From assembly GCF_014268785.2 (NCBI RefSeq), contig NZ_JABWRD020000001.1, positions 819,001 to 883,000 on the forward strand: DNA of 64,000 nt, read 5' to 3'. Numbering within the stretch: the stretch's first letter is position 1; the number at the start of each line of letters is the position of its first letter. The position numbers and the translations under genes were made by a program. The notes under the pieces were generated by a model, which was not told where the DNA came from, made no database searches, and saw only the letters and a program-made list of their open reading frames with translations. The DNA is from Pseudomonas shirazensis. GTDB taxonomy: Bacteria; Pseudomonadota; Gammaproteobacteria; Pseudomonadales; Pseudomonadaceae. Shown piece after piece: positions 17,709 through 27,867 of the stretch.

Positions 17709-18581
17709 ATGAACGCGATCATTCCCGCTGCCCAGGTGCAGACGCTGGCAACCAGTGCGCGACTGTCGCGCTGGCGCCCTGCGCGGCCAGGGTTGTGCCT
17801 GGCCTGGGCGACCATCGGCTTGCTGTTGCTGGCGGTGGCACTGCCGGGCTGGCTGGCGCCGGCCGATCCTTTGCTGGCTGATGCGCGCCTGGCCTATCAA
17901 CCGCCCAGCAGCCAGTTTTGGCTGGGCACTGATGAGAATGGGCGGGATGTGCTCAGCCGGCTCATTCACGGTACGCGCGCCTCTTTGCTGATCGGTTTGA
18001 CGGCGACCTTGCTCGGGCTGGGCCTGGGCACGTTGCTCGGATTGCTTGCCGGCCTCGCACCGCGCTGGCTGGATAACCTGCTTATGCGCGCGGTGGATGT
18101 GCTGCTGGCATTTCCCGACCTGCTGCTGGCGCTGGTGGTGATCACGCTGTTTGGCCAGGGCACGACCAACTTGATCATTGCCGTCGGCATCGCCGCAGTG
18201 CCGCGCTATGCCCGGCTGGTGCGCGCGCAGACCTTGAGCATCCGCCATGCCAGTTTCGTCGAGGCGGCACTGACCCTGGGTCGGCGGCCGCTGGCTGTGG
18301 TGTTTGCCCATGTCTTGCCCAATGCGGTGCAACCGGTCCTGATCCTCGCCTGCATCGGCCTTGGCGGGGCTATCACCGCCGCTGCCGCGCTGAGTTTTCT
18401 CGGTTTTGGCGCTCCGCCACCGGCACCCGAGTGGGGCGCAAGTATGGCAGTGGCACGCAATTTCATGGCCAACGCGCCCTGGCTGATGGCCTGGCCGGCG
18501 CTGGCAATTACCTTGACTGTGATTTCCATCAGCGCCATCGGCCGAGACTGGCTAGGGCGCAGTGAGGGCAAAGGCCTATGA
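17709..18581 (+). CDS. ABC transporter permease, DppC/OppC type
   Basis: A 290-residue membrane protein with an N-terminal membrane segment (GLCLAWATIGLLLLAVALPG), the OppC-type periplasmic linker (FWLGTDENGRDVLSRLIHGTR) and five further membrane helices. The EAA loop is seen as RLVRAQTLSIRHASFVEAA and HVLPN. It is the partner of the permease at 13024. The start is the ATG at 17709 behind AGGAGG; a longer open frame upstream lies within the reductase gene. The stop overlaps the ATPase start (ATGA at 18578-18581). Confidence 0.92.
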   Translation: MNAIIPAAQVQTLATSARLSRWRPARPGLCLAWATIGLLLLAVALPGWLAPADPLLADARLAYQPPSSQFWLGTDENGRDVLSRLIHGTRASLLIGLTATLLGLGLGTLLGLLAGLAPRWLDNLLMRAVDVLLAFPDLLLALVVITLFGQGTTNLIIAVGIAAVPRYARLVRAQTLSIRHASFVEAALTLGRRPLAVVFAHVLPNAVQPVLILACIGLGGAITAAAALSFLGFGAPPPAPEWGASMAVARNFMANAPWLMAWPALAITLTVISISAIGRDWLGRSEGKGL

Positions 18582-20230
18582 GTGGTTTGAATACGGCGTC
18601 GGCACTGGTCGACATCCGCGACCTGCGAGTGAGCTTCAACGGTGTAGCGGTGGTACACGGAGTCGATCTGCAGGTGCGCGCCGGGCAGTGCGTGGCGTTG
18701 GTTGGCGAGTCGGGCTCGGGCAAGAGCGTCACTGCCCGCAGCCTGGTCGGCCTGGCGGGCCACGGTGCGCAGGTGCAGGCGCAACGGCTGGAGTTTGCCG
18801 GGCGCGACCTGCGTGTATTCGACCAGGCCGACTATCAACGCCTGCGCGGCGCGCAGATCGGTTTCATCATGCAGGACGCACTGGGTTCGCTCGACCCGTT
18901 GCGGCGGGTGGGTGGCGAAATCGAAGAGGCACTGCTGCTGCACTCTGACCTGGGCGCGGAGGCACGTCGTCTGCGGGTGCTGCAGTTGCTCGCCGAGGTC
19001 GGCGTGCCTGAGCCGCAGGTGCGCGCTCAGCAGTATTCGTGGCAGTTGTCGGGTGGCCTGCGTCAGCGCGCGTTGATCGCCTCGGCGATGGCCTGCCGGC
19101 CGCGCCTGCTGATCGCTGATGAGCCGACCACGGCGCTTGACGCGACCGTGCAGGCACAGATTCTGCGCCTGCTTGAACAACTGCGCGATGAGCAGAACAG
19201 CTTGTTGATAGTCAGCCATGATCTGGCGGTGGTGGCACGGTTGGCCGACTGGGTGGTGGTGATGCGCGGCGGACATGTAGTGGAGCAGGGCAGTGCCGAA
19301 CAGATTCTGCAGGACCCGCAAGACCCTTACACCCAGCGCCTGCTCAGCGCCGCGCGTGCCGTCCATTTGCAGCGCCCAACCCAGCCTGCGCTGGCGTTGG
19401 TTGAGCCCAGTGCGAGCGGCATTGAACAGCCGGTATTGCTTGCTGCAAGCGGGCTGGGCAAATCCTTTGCCGGCCCCGACGGCAGCGTCCGCCAGGTGTT
19501 GAACGAGGTGTCGTTGCAGTTGCGCGCCGGGCAAACCCTGGGTGTGGTCGGCGAGTCCGGTTCTGGCAAAAGCACCCTGGGGCGCATCTTGCTCGGCCTG
19601 GAGCAACCCGACCAGGGCCGGGTCGAGTTCGCCGGTAGCGACTGGTTGGCGCTCGGCGCCGAGCAGAAGCGGCGGGCGCGGCAGGGCATCCAGGTAGTGT
19701 TTCAGGACCCGCTGGCTTCGTTCGACCCTCGCTACAGCGTACTGCGCGTACTCAGCGAAGCGCTGGCGCTGGCCGGGGTGCCGCGCTCCTTGCAGCGGGC
19801 CGAGGCGGTGGCGTTGTTGGAGCGTGTGCAGTTGCCTGCCAGCGTGCTTGAACGGCGCCCGCTGGAGCTGTCCGGGGGCCAGCGTCAGCGCATTGCCATT
19901 GCCCGTGCACTGGCGATGAAACCGCGCCTGTTGATCTGCGACGAACCGGTGTCGGCGCTGGACGTGTCGGTACAGGCACGCATCCTCGCCTTGCTGGCTG
20001 AACTCAAGGCCGAGCTGAACCTGGCCTGCCTGTTCATTTCCCATGATCTGGGTGTGGTCGAGCAGGTCAGCGATCATGTGCTGGTGATGCAAGCGGGCAG
20101 GGTGGTAGAGCAGGGTAGCGCCGCTCAGGTGTTGGGCCAGCCGCGCCATGCCTATACCCGGGCGCTGCTGGATGCGGTGCCGACGTTGCCACCTGCGCAG
20201 CCACTGTGGGTGCGCCGCCTCGCGGTATAG
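18578..20230 (+). CDS. Fused double ATP-binding ABC protein, DppD-DppF type
   Basis: A 550-residue cytoplasmic ATPase made of two complete nucleotide-binding domains. Domain one has Walker A GESGSGKS (residues 43-50), signature [12 protein letters not shown] and Walker [13 protein letters not shown]. Domain two has GESGSGKST near residue 327, signature [12 protein letters not shown] and Walker [13 protein letters not shown]. Oligopeptide importers usually encode these as two proteins; here one chain serves both permeases. It is the last gene of the operon and ends three bases before the convergent SleB-type gene. Confidence 0.94.
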   Translation: MSGLNTASALVDIRDLRVSFNGVAVVHGVDLQVRAGQCVALVGESGSGKSVTARSLVGLAGHGAQVQAQRLEFAGRDLRVFDQADYQRLRGAQIGFIMQDALGSLDPLRRVGGEIEEALLLHSDLGAEARRLRVLQLLAEVGVPEPQVRAQQYSWQLSGGLRQRALIASAMACRPRLLIADEPTTALDATVQAQILRLLEQLRDEQNSLLIVSHDLAVVARLADWVVVMRGGHVVEQGSAEQILQDPQDPYTQRLLSAARAVHLQRPTQPALALVEPSASGIEQPVLLAASGLGKSFAGPDGSVRQVLNEVSLQLRAGQTLGVVGESGSGKSTLGRILLGLEQPDQGRVEFAGSDWLALGAEQKRRARQGIQVVFQDPLASFDPRYSVLRVLSEALALAGVPRSLQRAEAVALLERVQLPASVLERRPLELSGGQRQRIAIARALAMKPRLLICDEPVSALDVSVQARILALLAELKAELNLACLFISHDLGVVEQVSDHVLVMQAGRVVEQGSAAQVLGQPRHAYTRALLDAVPTLPPAQPLWVRRLAV

Positions 20231-20233
20231 GGC

Positions 20234-20845
20234 TCAGCGCGCCAGTGCTGGGTTGGGCTTGTAAAAAAGGAACAGCCTGGTCTCGGCAGTCTTGCGGTAA
20301 GCCTTGGCCCAGGCTGGCCGCGCCGAGCGGTCGTGGAAATACAAGGCGCCATTGGTAGTGTCCTTGAGCTGCTGGTTGAGCGCCTTGCGGGCGATTTCCT
20401 TGGCAATGTCGTAGCGGTCCTTTTCCTCGACCTGGTCAGGGCGCCCGTCGCACCACCAGGAAAACTGGCAACTCTTGCTTTCGACCCCCTGCTTGACCAC
20501 GCCGCAGATGGTGTCAGGGAAACCGTCCTGGCCGAGGCGATTGAGCACCACGCTGGCGACTGCGCTCATGTCCTTGGCATCGGCCTGTTTGGCCTCCCAG
20601 TAGATGGTGCGGGCCAGGCAGGTGATGCTGTCGTCCATCGGTGCCTGGCCATTGGGATCGACCGCCATGACCTCGCCTGAAGTCAGTACCTCGTTTTTTT
20701 TCGGCGGTGGTGCGTCGTTGACGACCTTTTTCTCGAGCGCTTCGGCCTTGTCTTCGGCGACCGCGGCTGTGGGTGCATCGGCGGCAAGGGTGGGACCTGC
20801 GAGCAGGGCCATGAACAAAGCAAAAATGATCGCTGACGCGCGCAT
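20234..20845 (-). CDS. SleB-type cell wall hydrolase (Hydrolase_2), exported
   Basis: A 203-residue protein with a signal peptide (residues 1-21, ending GPTLA-AD) and a charged, proline-containing linker to about residue 70. The hydrolase domain follows, in which Glu84 of TIYWEAKQ is the expected catalytic acid and ASVVLNRL, CQFSWWCDGRPD and NGALYFHDRSARPAW are family blocks. Relatives are lytic transglycosylase-type peptidoglycan enzymes, best known from spore cortex lysis but common in Gram-negative bacteria. It would act in the periplasm. It is divergent from the S8 protease gene and convergent with the ABC ATPase gene; no operon partner is seen. Confidence 0.9.
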   Translation of the reverse strand: MRASAIIFALFMALLAGPTLAADAPTAAVAEDKAEALEKKVVNDAPPPKKNEVLTSGEVMAVDPNGQAPMDDSITCLARTIYWEAKQADAKDMSAVASVVLNRLGQDGFPDTICGVVKQGVESKSCQFSWWCDGRPDQVEEKDRYDIAKEIARKALNQQLKDTTNGALYFHDRSARPAWAKAYRKTAETRLFLFYKPNPALAR

Positions 20846-21024
20846 GACGAGCCTCGCAGGTGGGTGCTGGAGGTCAGTCTAGCTGCCGCTGCGTTGGGCT
20901 GCCGCAACCTGGACTGCGGGCTGCAGAGGAACCGCTTCGTGCTGGGAGGCGGCGGGATACGGCGCAATCATTGTTGTTCGGCCGCCCGCAAAGGAGGCGG
21001 CTGCACTTGAAGGGAAGCCGCCTG

Positions 21025-22965
21025 ATGAGCATCGATGTCGAAATCCTCTACTACCGAAACTTCAATTTCGATGGCAAGTTTCACTTGCGCTGTATTGGTC
21101 CAGACCTGCACAAGATCAAGCGTATTCGCTACGTGCTGCGCGTCATCAACGCGCGAGGGCCCAAGCGACTGGACTCCTTCAGCTCAAGCTCCCAGGTTGA
21201 CAGCGGGCTGCTGGTTGACCATGGCTGTCCGGCCATTCTCGGCACCGATCTGAGGCACGGCCGCTTCGAGATAACCGCAAGCATCACCCTGACCGACGAG
21301 CAGATCATCCAGCTTGACCTGCCCTCCGATGCTGATGCCACCATCACTTGGCCAACGATGGTCATCGAGATCCAGCCCGAAGAAGCCGACCGGCGTATCC
21401 TGGATCGGGTCCCGCTGACGGGAGCCTCGTTACGCGTCAAACGTTCTGCAGCGCCGCCTGAAACTGGGCCCAGGCCTGTTTACGACCCACTGCTGGCCGG
21501 GTTCAGCGGACTGCCCGACGGCACTGCCGACAAGGCTCTGCCGGCGCTGCTGGTCAAGTTCGGCAAGGACGGTTTTGCCTCCTTCGTTGCCGATCTTGAG
21601 CCGGACAGCCGCTCGAGGCTGGTCCGTCTGTGGCCGAACCTCAAGCAGGTCATCCAGCTGCAGCCGGTGCTGAGCGCTGAAGAGCATGACGACGACGCGC
21701 TTGCAGTGCTGCGCGATTACTACCTGCTCGCACAGCCAGCAAGCATGTTCAACGATACCTTCATCGCGCTGCTACGAACCCTGGCGGCGCTGGACTACGT
21801 CGAGTCGCTATCCTTCCCGCCCGCCGAGCAGGAACCCGGCAACCTCATTGCCGCGGCGCTCGCTGCGCTAGTGGCGACACTGATCACGGGTGCGGCGGTG
21901 AGAGCGGGTGATGACGCTCACGACGATTCGCAACCGACGCCGGACTTCGATGCGCTGCAGACTTACCTGGATGCACCGACCGCCTCGCACAAGGGGATGA
22001 ACATCCGCAGCGTCTGGAGCAAACAGGTGACCGGCAAGGGCACCCGCGTGCACTTTTCCGATGGGGGCTTGTTCGCCAGACATGAGGACCTGCGCGGGAC
22101 TGATCGGCTACGCGTGATCAGCGACCAACCCAACGCAGACCCGGCCCACGGTACCGCATCGGTGGGCCTGCTGTTTGCCCAGGCCAATTCGTTCGGCATG
22201 AACGGGATCTGCCATGATTGTGAGCTATACCTGTACGACAATCGGGCCATCGACCACCGCAAATACCCCCGCACGCCCGCAGACCTGCTGCGCCAGGTAC
22301 GCGCAGGCGACATCGTCGCCATCAACAGGCAAAGCGCCAGCATCCATGTACTCAGCACCTTTTTGCCGTCGCTGCACGAGCGCGACTGGTGGGATGTGTG
22401 CGAGGCGCTGACCGCGCGCGGCGCGGTCGTGGTCAATGCCGCCGCCAATGGCAGCAATCAGTCGCTGGCGGACAAGGGTACGGCGCTGGGGCACGGTGTC
22501 GATCTTGGCCAATGGCCTTACTTCGACGACCATGGCGATGCCTCGACCATTTTGGTAGGGGCCTGCCAGTCGTGGGACGGCAAGCCTCATCAGTACTCCA
22601 ATTACGGTTACCGCTATCGAATGCTCAACGCGTGGGGTGATAGTGTCGCCACGCTGGGCTACGGCAAGCTACAGGACAAAAAGGGTGACGACCGAGACTA
22701 CACCAACAGCTACGGTGGCACCTCCAGCGCAACCCCTTTGGTAACGGGTGCCCTGAGCCTGATTCAGTCCTACGCCATGCGCCAGCATCATGTCTATCTG
22801 AATGCCGACCAGATGCATTTGCTGGTGATGGCGACAGGTTATCAAGACGCGACCTTGCCTCTGACCGACGTCCTGCCGATGGGCAGAAGGCCGAACGTGG
22901 AAGCCGCGTTGGCGTTGCTCGACCGCCTGCTCGGCGGCGGCAGCTTCAGCGCCCACGACGAGCTG
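21025..22965 (+). CDS. S8 (subtilisin-type) serine protease without a signal peptide
   Basis: A 646-residue protein (the stop codon follows directly). The first 320 or so residues match no domain I recognise. A subtilase catalytic domain follows, with Asp346 in VHFSDGG, His375 in PAHGTASVG, oxyanion Asn475 in VNAAANGS and nucleophile Ser567 in GGTSSATP, all in the canonical order. The spacing between Asp and His is short for the family. There is no signal peptide or membrane segment apart from a hydrophobic alanine-rich stretch near residues 275-295, so it is probably cytoplasmic or exported another way. The ATG at 21025 is chosen for AGGGAAG seven bases upstream. No inhibitor, partner or secretion gene adjoins it. 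Confidence 0.85.
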
Positions 22966-23018
22966 TAGCGGTTCGGATCAGCTACGGTCCGGGCTGCGTG
23001 ATGGGCCAGACGCAGCAG

Positions 23019-25163
23019 TCAGACTCTGAACTGGTCCATCAATGCTTGCTGCTGGTTGGCCAGTTGATTTAGCGACTGGCTGACCCGCGCCGACTCGTTG
23101 GCCTGGCTTGACAGTGACTCGGTTACATCGCGAATGGTCGCGACGTTACTGTTTATCTCTTCCGCCACTGCGCTCTGCTCTTCGGCAGCGGATGCAATCT
23201 GCAGGTTCATGTCGGTGATCACCGTGACTGCCTGGCCGATCCGTTGCAGCGCAGTGACCGCCTGACCGACTTGCTCGACGCCGCCCTGGGCCTGGCGGTG
23301 GCTACTGTCCATGGCGTCGACTACTTCACGCGTGCCAGCTTGCAGCGCCTCGATCACCTGGCGAGTTTCTTCGACCGATTCCTGTGTGCGCCGGGCCAGA
23401 TTGCGCACTTCATCAGCGACGACGGCGAAGCCGCGCCCGGCTTCGCCGGCGCGGGCTGCTTCGATCGCCGCGTTTAGGGCGAGCAAGTTGGTCTGTTCGG
23501 CGATCGAACGAATCACCTCGAGCACCGAGCCGATTTTTTCGCTGTTGCCGGCCAGCCCTTCGACCTGGGCCATGGCACTGCTCATGTTGGCCGCCAGGCT
23601 GTCGATGCTGTCGGTAGTCTGGCCGATCACGGCCAGGCCTTCCCGGGTGGCCAGGTCAGCTTCGCGGGCGGCCTGAGCAGCTTGCGCTGCGCTGCGCGCG
23701 ACGTCCTGCGCGGTAGCACTCATCTCATGCGAGGCCGTGGCGGCCTGGTCGACCTGGCGGTACTGCTGCTCCATACCGGCGCTGGTCTGGCTGGCGATCG
23801 CAGCAGACTGGTCAGCTGTGCCCCGGGCGGCCTGCACCGAACGTTTGACGTCGGCGATGGTTGGCTGCAGCTTGTCGAGGAAGCGGTTGAACCAGCCCGC
23901 CAGCTCACCGAGTTCGTCGCGCTTGTCGTACTGCAGGCGGCGGGTCAGGTCACCTTCACCGCTGGCGATATCCTTGAGCATCGCCGCCACGCCCAGAATC
24001 GGCCGGGTGACGCCTCGCGCCATCAGCCAGACCAAGAGCAAGCCGGCCAACGCAGCGCCCAGGCCCAGCCCCAGCTCAAGCAAGGTGCCGCTGGTATTGA
24101 GTGCGTCGAGCTCGTTCTTCAGCGCTTCGGCAGGGCCGGTCAGGGCGCTTTGCGGCACGTCGAGCAATACGCCCCACGGCTTGCTGCCGGGAATCGGCTG
24201 AAACGCTGCCAGCACTTTCAAACGCTGCTCGGCGTGAACAATCTGCAATTTGCCGTCCGCCAGCTTGCGCACCAACTCGGCGCCTTGCGCGGTATCGAGC
24301 TGGTCGAAGCGCTGGGCCAGCTTGCTTGAGTCGGCGCTGTAGCCTGCGAGCAGGCCGACCGGGCTGAGGATGCCGACCGTGGTCTGGCCTTGATAAAGGC
24401 CGCGGCTGGCTTCTTCGCTCATGGCCTGCAAGCTGCTCAGGTTGATGTCGACCGACAGCGTGGCAATCACCTTGCCCTTGACCGACAGCGGGAAGACGAT
24501 GCTCGTCATCAACACCTGTTGGCCGTCGATGGCGTAGAAATACGGCTCGACCACGCAGACCTTGCCGGTGCTGCGCGGGCATACCCACCAGGTGTTGGCC
24601 GGCTGCCCGCTGGGGCCGGTTTCGATGTTGGCCATGTCCAGTTCAGGCAAGGCCATCGAGGTCAGTTTGCCGGCCTGCGGTTGCGACCAATACAAGGCGA
24701 AACGGCCAGTTTCGTTGCTGCCCAACTCGTGCTGATTGGTGAACAGGCTGTCCTTGCCATCCAGCGCATCAGGCTCGAACACCAGCGACAGGCCGAGCAG
24801 CTCAGGGTTGGCCAGCAGGGCGCTGCGCACCTGTGCGGTCATGTCTTCGCGCAGGTCGAAGGCATCCAGATAGCGTTTTTCCGCTTGCTCGCGCAAGAAC
24901 AGCACCTGCCGGGCAAAACCTGCGCCGTACTGGTAGGCATCCATGAACTGGCGACGAATGTTCAGCGCCTGCACTTCACCCTGCGATTCGATGCGCGCTT
25001 GAGCTGAATCGGAGAGCATCGTCATGCTGCTGGCCTTTACCAGGTCGGAGCTGTGGTCCATGCGGTACAAGGACAGACCGACCAGTAGCGTGACGATGGC
25101 GGCCAGGCACAAGCCGGCGAGCAGGGTGATCTTCCACTGGATGGACAGTTGTCGCAGAGGCAT
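23019..25163 (-). CDS. Methyl-accepting chemotaxis protein with dCache sensor domain
   Basis: A 714-residue transmembrane receptor. Membrane segment one lies at about residues 11-32 ([20 protein letters not shown]). A large periplasmic double-Cache-type sensor follows (about 35-360; it contains [19 protein letters not shown] and the VDINLSSLQ strand). Segment two is near 365-388, then come a HAMP domain and the cytoplasmic signalling hairpin, whose tip [20 protein letters not shown] is the CheA/CheW contact. The start at 25163 is chosen because AAGGGA precedes it at good spacing. Such receptors steer flagella toward small ligands. The ligand is not predictable, though the divergent transporter gene could handle the same molecule. 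Confidence 0.92.
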   Translation of the reverse strand: MPLRQLSIQWKITLLAGLCLAAIVTLLVGLSLYRMDHSSDLVKASSMTMLSDSAQARIESQGEVQALNIRRQFMDAYQYGAGFARQVLFLREQAEKRYLDAFDLREDMTAQVRSALLANPELLGLSLVFEPDALDGKDSLFTNQHELGSNETGRFALYWSQPQAGKLTSMALPELDMANIETGPSGQPANTWWVCPRSTGKVCVVEPYFYAIDGQQVLMTSIVFPLSVKGKVIATLSVDINLSSLQAMSEEASRGLYQGQTTVGILSPVGLLAGYSADSSKLAQRFDQLDTAQGAELVRKLADGKLQIVHAEQRLKVLAAFQPIPGSKPWGVLLDVPQSALTGPAEALKNELDALNTSGTLLELGLGLGAALAGLLLVWLMARGVTRPILGVAAMLKDIASGEGDLTRRLQYDKRDELGELAGWFNRFLDKLQPTIADVKRSVQAARGTADQSAAIASQTSAGMEQQYRQVDQAATASHEMSATAQDVARSAAQAAQAAREADLATREGLAVIGQTTDSIDSLAANMSSAMAQVEGLAGNSEKIGSVLEVIRSIAEQTNLLALNAAIEAARAGEAGRGFAVVADEVRNLARRTQESVEETRQVIEALQAGTREVVDAMDSSHRQAQGGVEQVGQAVTALQRIGQAVTVITDMNLQIASAAEEQSAVAEEINSNVATIRDVTESLSSQANESARVSQSLNQLANQQQALMDQFRV

Positions 25164-25389
25164 TTTGGGAAAGTCCCTTGTAATAGGTCTGCACTCTGTG
25201 TCGGCGACCACAGGATTTTCTTTATTCAAACGTTCAATTGAATTCGGCCTTGGCCGATTTGACATCTGTCGACTCGCCCTTCAGAGTGTGCGCCCTTCGC
25301 ATTGCACCCCTCTGGACCGGCCGCTGCCTGTGTGCAGCCTGACGCCGGTGCCAATGCCTTCCGTCTGTCGTAACGAGGTAGTCCACACC

Positions 25390-26709
25390 ATGAATGCAGT
25401 CATTGCCGCGGTCGGCATCATGCTGATATTGAGCCTGTCCCGCGTGCATGTGGTGATCGCATTGATCATCGGTGCGCTGACCGGCGGCCTGGTCGGCGGC
25501 CTGGGTATCGAGGGCACGTTGAAGGCCTTCAATGGTGGGCTGGGCGGCGGCGCTACGGTCGCGTTGTCCTACGCGCTGCTTGGCGCGTTTGCCGTAGCCA
25601 TTGCCAAATCGGGCCTGGCTCACGCGCTGGCAGATCGGGCCTTGAACATGATCGAGCGCCAGGGCCATAGCGAGGGTGGCAAGGTCAAATGGTTGCTGAT
25701 CGGCCTGATGCTGGTGGTGGCCGTGTCGTCGCAGAACATTCTGCCCATTCACATTGCCTTCATCCCCCTGTTGGTGCCCCCGCTGTTGTATGTGCTGACC
25801 CGACTGCGCATCGATCGGCGGCTGATTGCCTGCGTGATCACCTTTGGCCTGATCACGCCGTACATGTTCCTGCCGGTTGGCTTTGGCAACATCTTCCTCA
25901 ATCAAATCCTGCTGGCCAATGTCAGCCGCGCCGGGGTCGACGTCAGCGCGGTCAACGTTACCCAGGCGATGGCCATTCCTGCGGCCGGCATGCTCGCCGG
26001 GCTGCTCCTGGCAGTGTTCGTCAGCTACCGCAAGAAACGTGACTATGACCTGGCGAAAATCGAACAGGTCGAGCAGGTCAGTGTCAGCTACAACCCCTTG
26101 ACGCTGATGGTCGCTGGCCTGGCGATCGCGTCAGCGTTCATCATTCAGCTGTGGCTGGATTCGATGATCATCGGCGCCATGGTCGGTTTTCTGATCTTTT
26201 CGCTGTCGGGCATCGTGCGCTGGAAAGACACTGATGATCTGTTTACCGAAGGCATGAAGATGATGGCAATGATCGGCTTCATCATGATTGCCGCCTCGGG
26301 CTTTGCCGACGTGATGAAGGCAACCGGCGAGGTCAACAGCCTGGTCCAGGCCTCTGCGCAGTGGATCAGCCACAGTAAGGGCGTTGGTGCCTTGCTGATG
26401 TTGCTGGTGGGCTTGCTGGTGACTATGGGCATCGGCTCGTCGTTCTCTACCGTTCCCATTCTTGCCGCGATCTTCGTGCCGCTGTGTGTGCAACTGGGCT
26501 TCGATCCAGTGGCTACAGTGTGCATCGTCGGCACAGCGGGTGCGTTGGGTGACGCCGGGTCGCCAGCATCGGATTCGACCCTGGGGCCTACTTCGGGCTT
26601 GAATGTGGACGGCCAGCATCACCACATCTGGGACACCGTGGTGCCGACCTTCCTCCATTACAACCTGCCACTGCTGGCCTTTGGCTGGCTTGCGGCGATG
26701 GTGCTCTGA
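25390..26709 (+). CDS. Na+/H+ antiporter-superfamily transporter (YuiF-like)
   Basis: A 439-residue integral membrane protein with roughly ten to twelve helices. It starts [18 protein letters not shown] and includes the loop [16 protein letters not shown] and the C-terminal block [22 protein letters not shown], which are typical of the ion transporter superfamily branch annotated as Na+/H+ antiporter or predicted amino acid transporter. Either a cation antiport or an amino acid import role fits. The ATG at 25390 follows GAGG; a longer frame reaching back over the chemoreceptor gene is rejected. It is convergent with the fecR-like gene, 9 bases apart. Confidence 0.8.
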   Translation: MNAVIAAVGIMLILSLSRVHVVIALIIGALTGGLVGGLGIEGTLKAFNGGLGGGATVALSYALLGAFAVAIAKSGLAHALADRALNMIERQGHSEGGKVKWLLIGLMLVVAVSSQNILPIHIAFIPLLVPPLLYVLTRLRIDRRLIACVITFGLITPYMFLPVGFGNIFLNQILLANVSRAGVDVSAVNVTQAMAIPAAGMLAGLLLAVFVSYRKKRDYDLAKIEQVEQVSVSYNPLTLMVAGLAIASAFIIQLWLDSMIIGAMVGFLIFSLSGIVRWKDTDDLFTEGMKMMAMIGFIMIAASGFADVMKATGEVNSLVQASAQWISHSKGVGALLMLLVGLLVTMGIGSSFSTVPILAAIFVPLCVQLGFDPVATVCIVGTAGALGDAGSPASDSTLGPTSGLNVDGQHHHIWDTVVPTFLHYNLPLLAFGWLAAMVL

Positions 26710-26718
26710 CGCCCTGCG

Positions 26719-27726
26719 TCAGCCCTTGTTGGTCAACGGTGTGATGCGGTTGAGGACGGTGCTGCCGTCCTTGCTGCGAGTCAGGTAGACCGGCAGCACC
26801 TTGGGCAGGTTATCGACCATGCGCTTGACTTCGCGGGTGTTGTACACGCCGCTGACGCGGATTGCGCCGGTGCTGTCATCGGCCAACAGCAGCGGGCGCT
26901 CCAGGTAGCGGTTGATCACCGGCAGGGCCTGGGCCAGGCTGAGGTTGTCCAGCACCAGCTTGCCACTGCGCCAGGCCAGGCTGTTGTCGGCGTCATCAGT
27001 CTGCGCCAGGGTCGGCTCGAAATCGCCGGCGTGATAACTGGCTTGCATGCCCGGGCCCAGTCGATAGCCGCCATCGTCACCGTGGCTGCTGACCAGTACC
27101 GAGCCTTCAACCAGCGTCACCTTGACCTCGTCGTTGTACTTCCAGACGTTGAACTGGGTCCCGGTTACTCGCGTCTGGCCGTTGCCGGCGCGCACGATGA
27201 ACGGGTGGGCGGTGTCGTGGGTAACCTTGAAAAACGCCTCGCCGCGGGTAAGCGTGACCTGGCGTTGATCTTTGTAGTTGAAGAAGCGCAGTTCGCTGTG
27301 CAGGTTGAGCTCGATCTGGCTGCCATCGCTCAGTTGCACCTGGCGCACCTGATCGGTAGCTTCGAAATGCTGGTAGCGATTGGGTAGCCAGCCTTGCTCC
27401 CAACCGACCCAGCCAGCCAGCGGCAGGGCCAGCAGGGCAATGGCTGCAGCCGAAGCGAATGGCCGCCAGTGGCGTGGCTGCGCCTTGCGTACAGGGCGGG
27501 CGCCGATCTCGACGACAGCCGTGCGGCGTGGCAACAGGTCAGCGGTCTGCCAGATTTCCTGCATTGCGCGGTATTCATCAAAGTGCCGCAGGTCGGCCGC
27601 CAGCCACAGATCAAATGCCTCGCGCTCGGCCGCCGTGCAGTCATCGGCATGCAGGCGCATGCACCAATGCGCCGCAGCGTCGGTGATGGCATCGTCCTGG
27701 TTGGGGGTCAAGCGGTCCTGATTCAT
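26719..27726 (-). CDS. FecR-family anti-sigma/regulator protein, orphan (no adjacent sigma factor)
   Basis: A 335-residue protein. The N-terminal cytoplasmic DUF4880 region (AAHWCMRLHADDCTAAEREAF, then FDLWLAADLRHFDEY) normally binds an ECF sigma factor. One membrane segment follows at about residues 85-105 (FASAAAIALLALPLAGWVGW). The periplasmic FecR domain is marked by VQLSDGSQIELNLHSELRF, LTRGEAFFKVTHD and GTQFNVW, and the C-terminal DUF4974-like part by LSLAQALPVINRYLERPLLL. FecR proteins relay receptor occupancy to FecI sigma factors. Here no fecI gene lies upstream (that space holds xthA) and no TonB receptor adjoins. The start is the ATG at 27726 after GGAG. Confidence 0.88.
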   Translation of the reverse strand: MNQDRLTPNQDDAITDAAAHWCMRLHADDCTAAEREAFDLWLAADLRHFDEYRAMQEIWQTADLLPRRTAVVEIGARPVRKAQPRHWRPFASAAAIALLALPLAGWVGWEQGWLPNRYQHFEATDQVRQVQLSDGSQIELNLHSELRFFNYKDQRQVTLTRGEAFFKVTHDTAHPFIVRAGNGQTRVTGTQFNVWKYNDEVKVTLVEGSVLVSSHGDDGGYRLGPGMQASYHAGDFEPTLAQTDDADNSLAWRSGKLVLDNLSLAQALPVINRYLERPLLLADDSTGAIRVSGVYNTREVKRMVDNLPKVLPVYLTRSKDGSTVLNRITPLTNKG

Positions 27727-27780
27727 TACGGCTCCCGGTTTTGCGCATTCTACCCCTGCCAAGGGGGTCCCGAGAACCGA

Positions 27781-27800
27781 GATAATGGCGAATGACTATC
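27781..27800 (-). promoter_or_regulatory. Possible Fur-like site upstream of the fecR-like gene
   Basis: GATAATGGCGAATGACTATC keeps the outer GATAAT and (C)TATC halves of a Fur box but is one base longer than the 19-bp consensus. It lies 55 bases before the FecR start. The match is partial and the site is offered only because FecR genes are usually iron-controlled. Confidence 0.3.
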
Positions 27801-27832
27801 AGATACGCGATATTTCGTCAGCTTTGCCTATC

Positions 27833-27856
27833 TGCGGACGCTGTTCAGCGTCCGCA
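27833..27856. terminator. Hairpin downstream of xthA
   Basis: A perfect 10-bp stem TGCGGACGCT / AGCGTCCGCA with a four-base loop lies 11 bases after the xthA stop on its strand. No T-run follows, so it may be a weak terminator or an mRNA 3' end stabiliser. Confidence 0.55.
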
Positions 27857-27867
27857 GCGCTGATTTA

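Noticed and set aside
18206..20149. 647-codon minus-strand frame across the ABC ATPase
   Set aside because: Antisense shadow of a gene with intact Walker and signature motifs.
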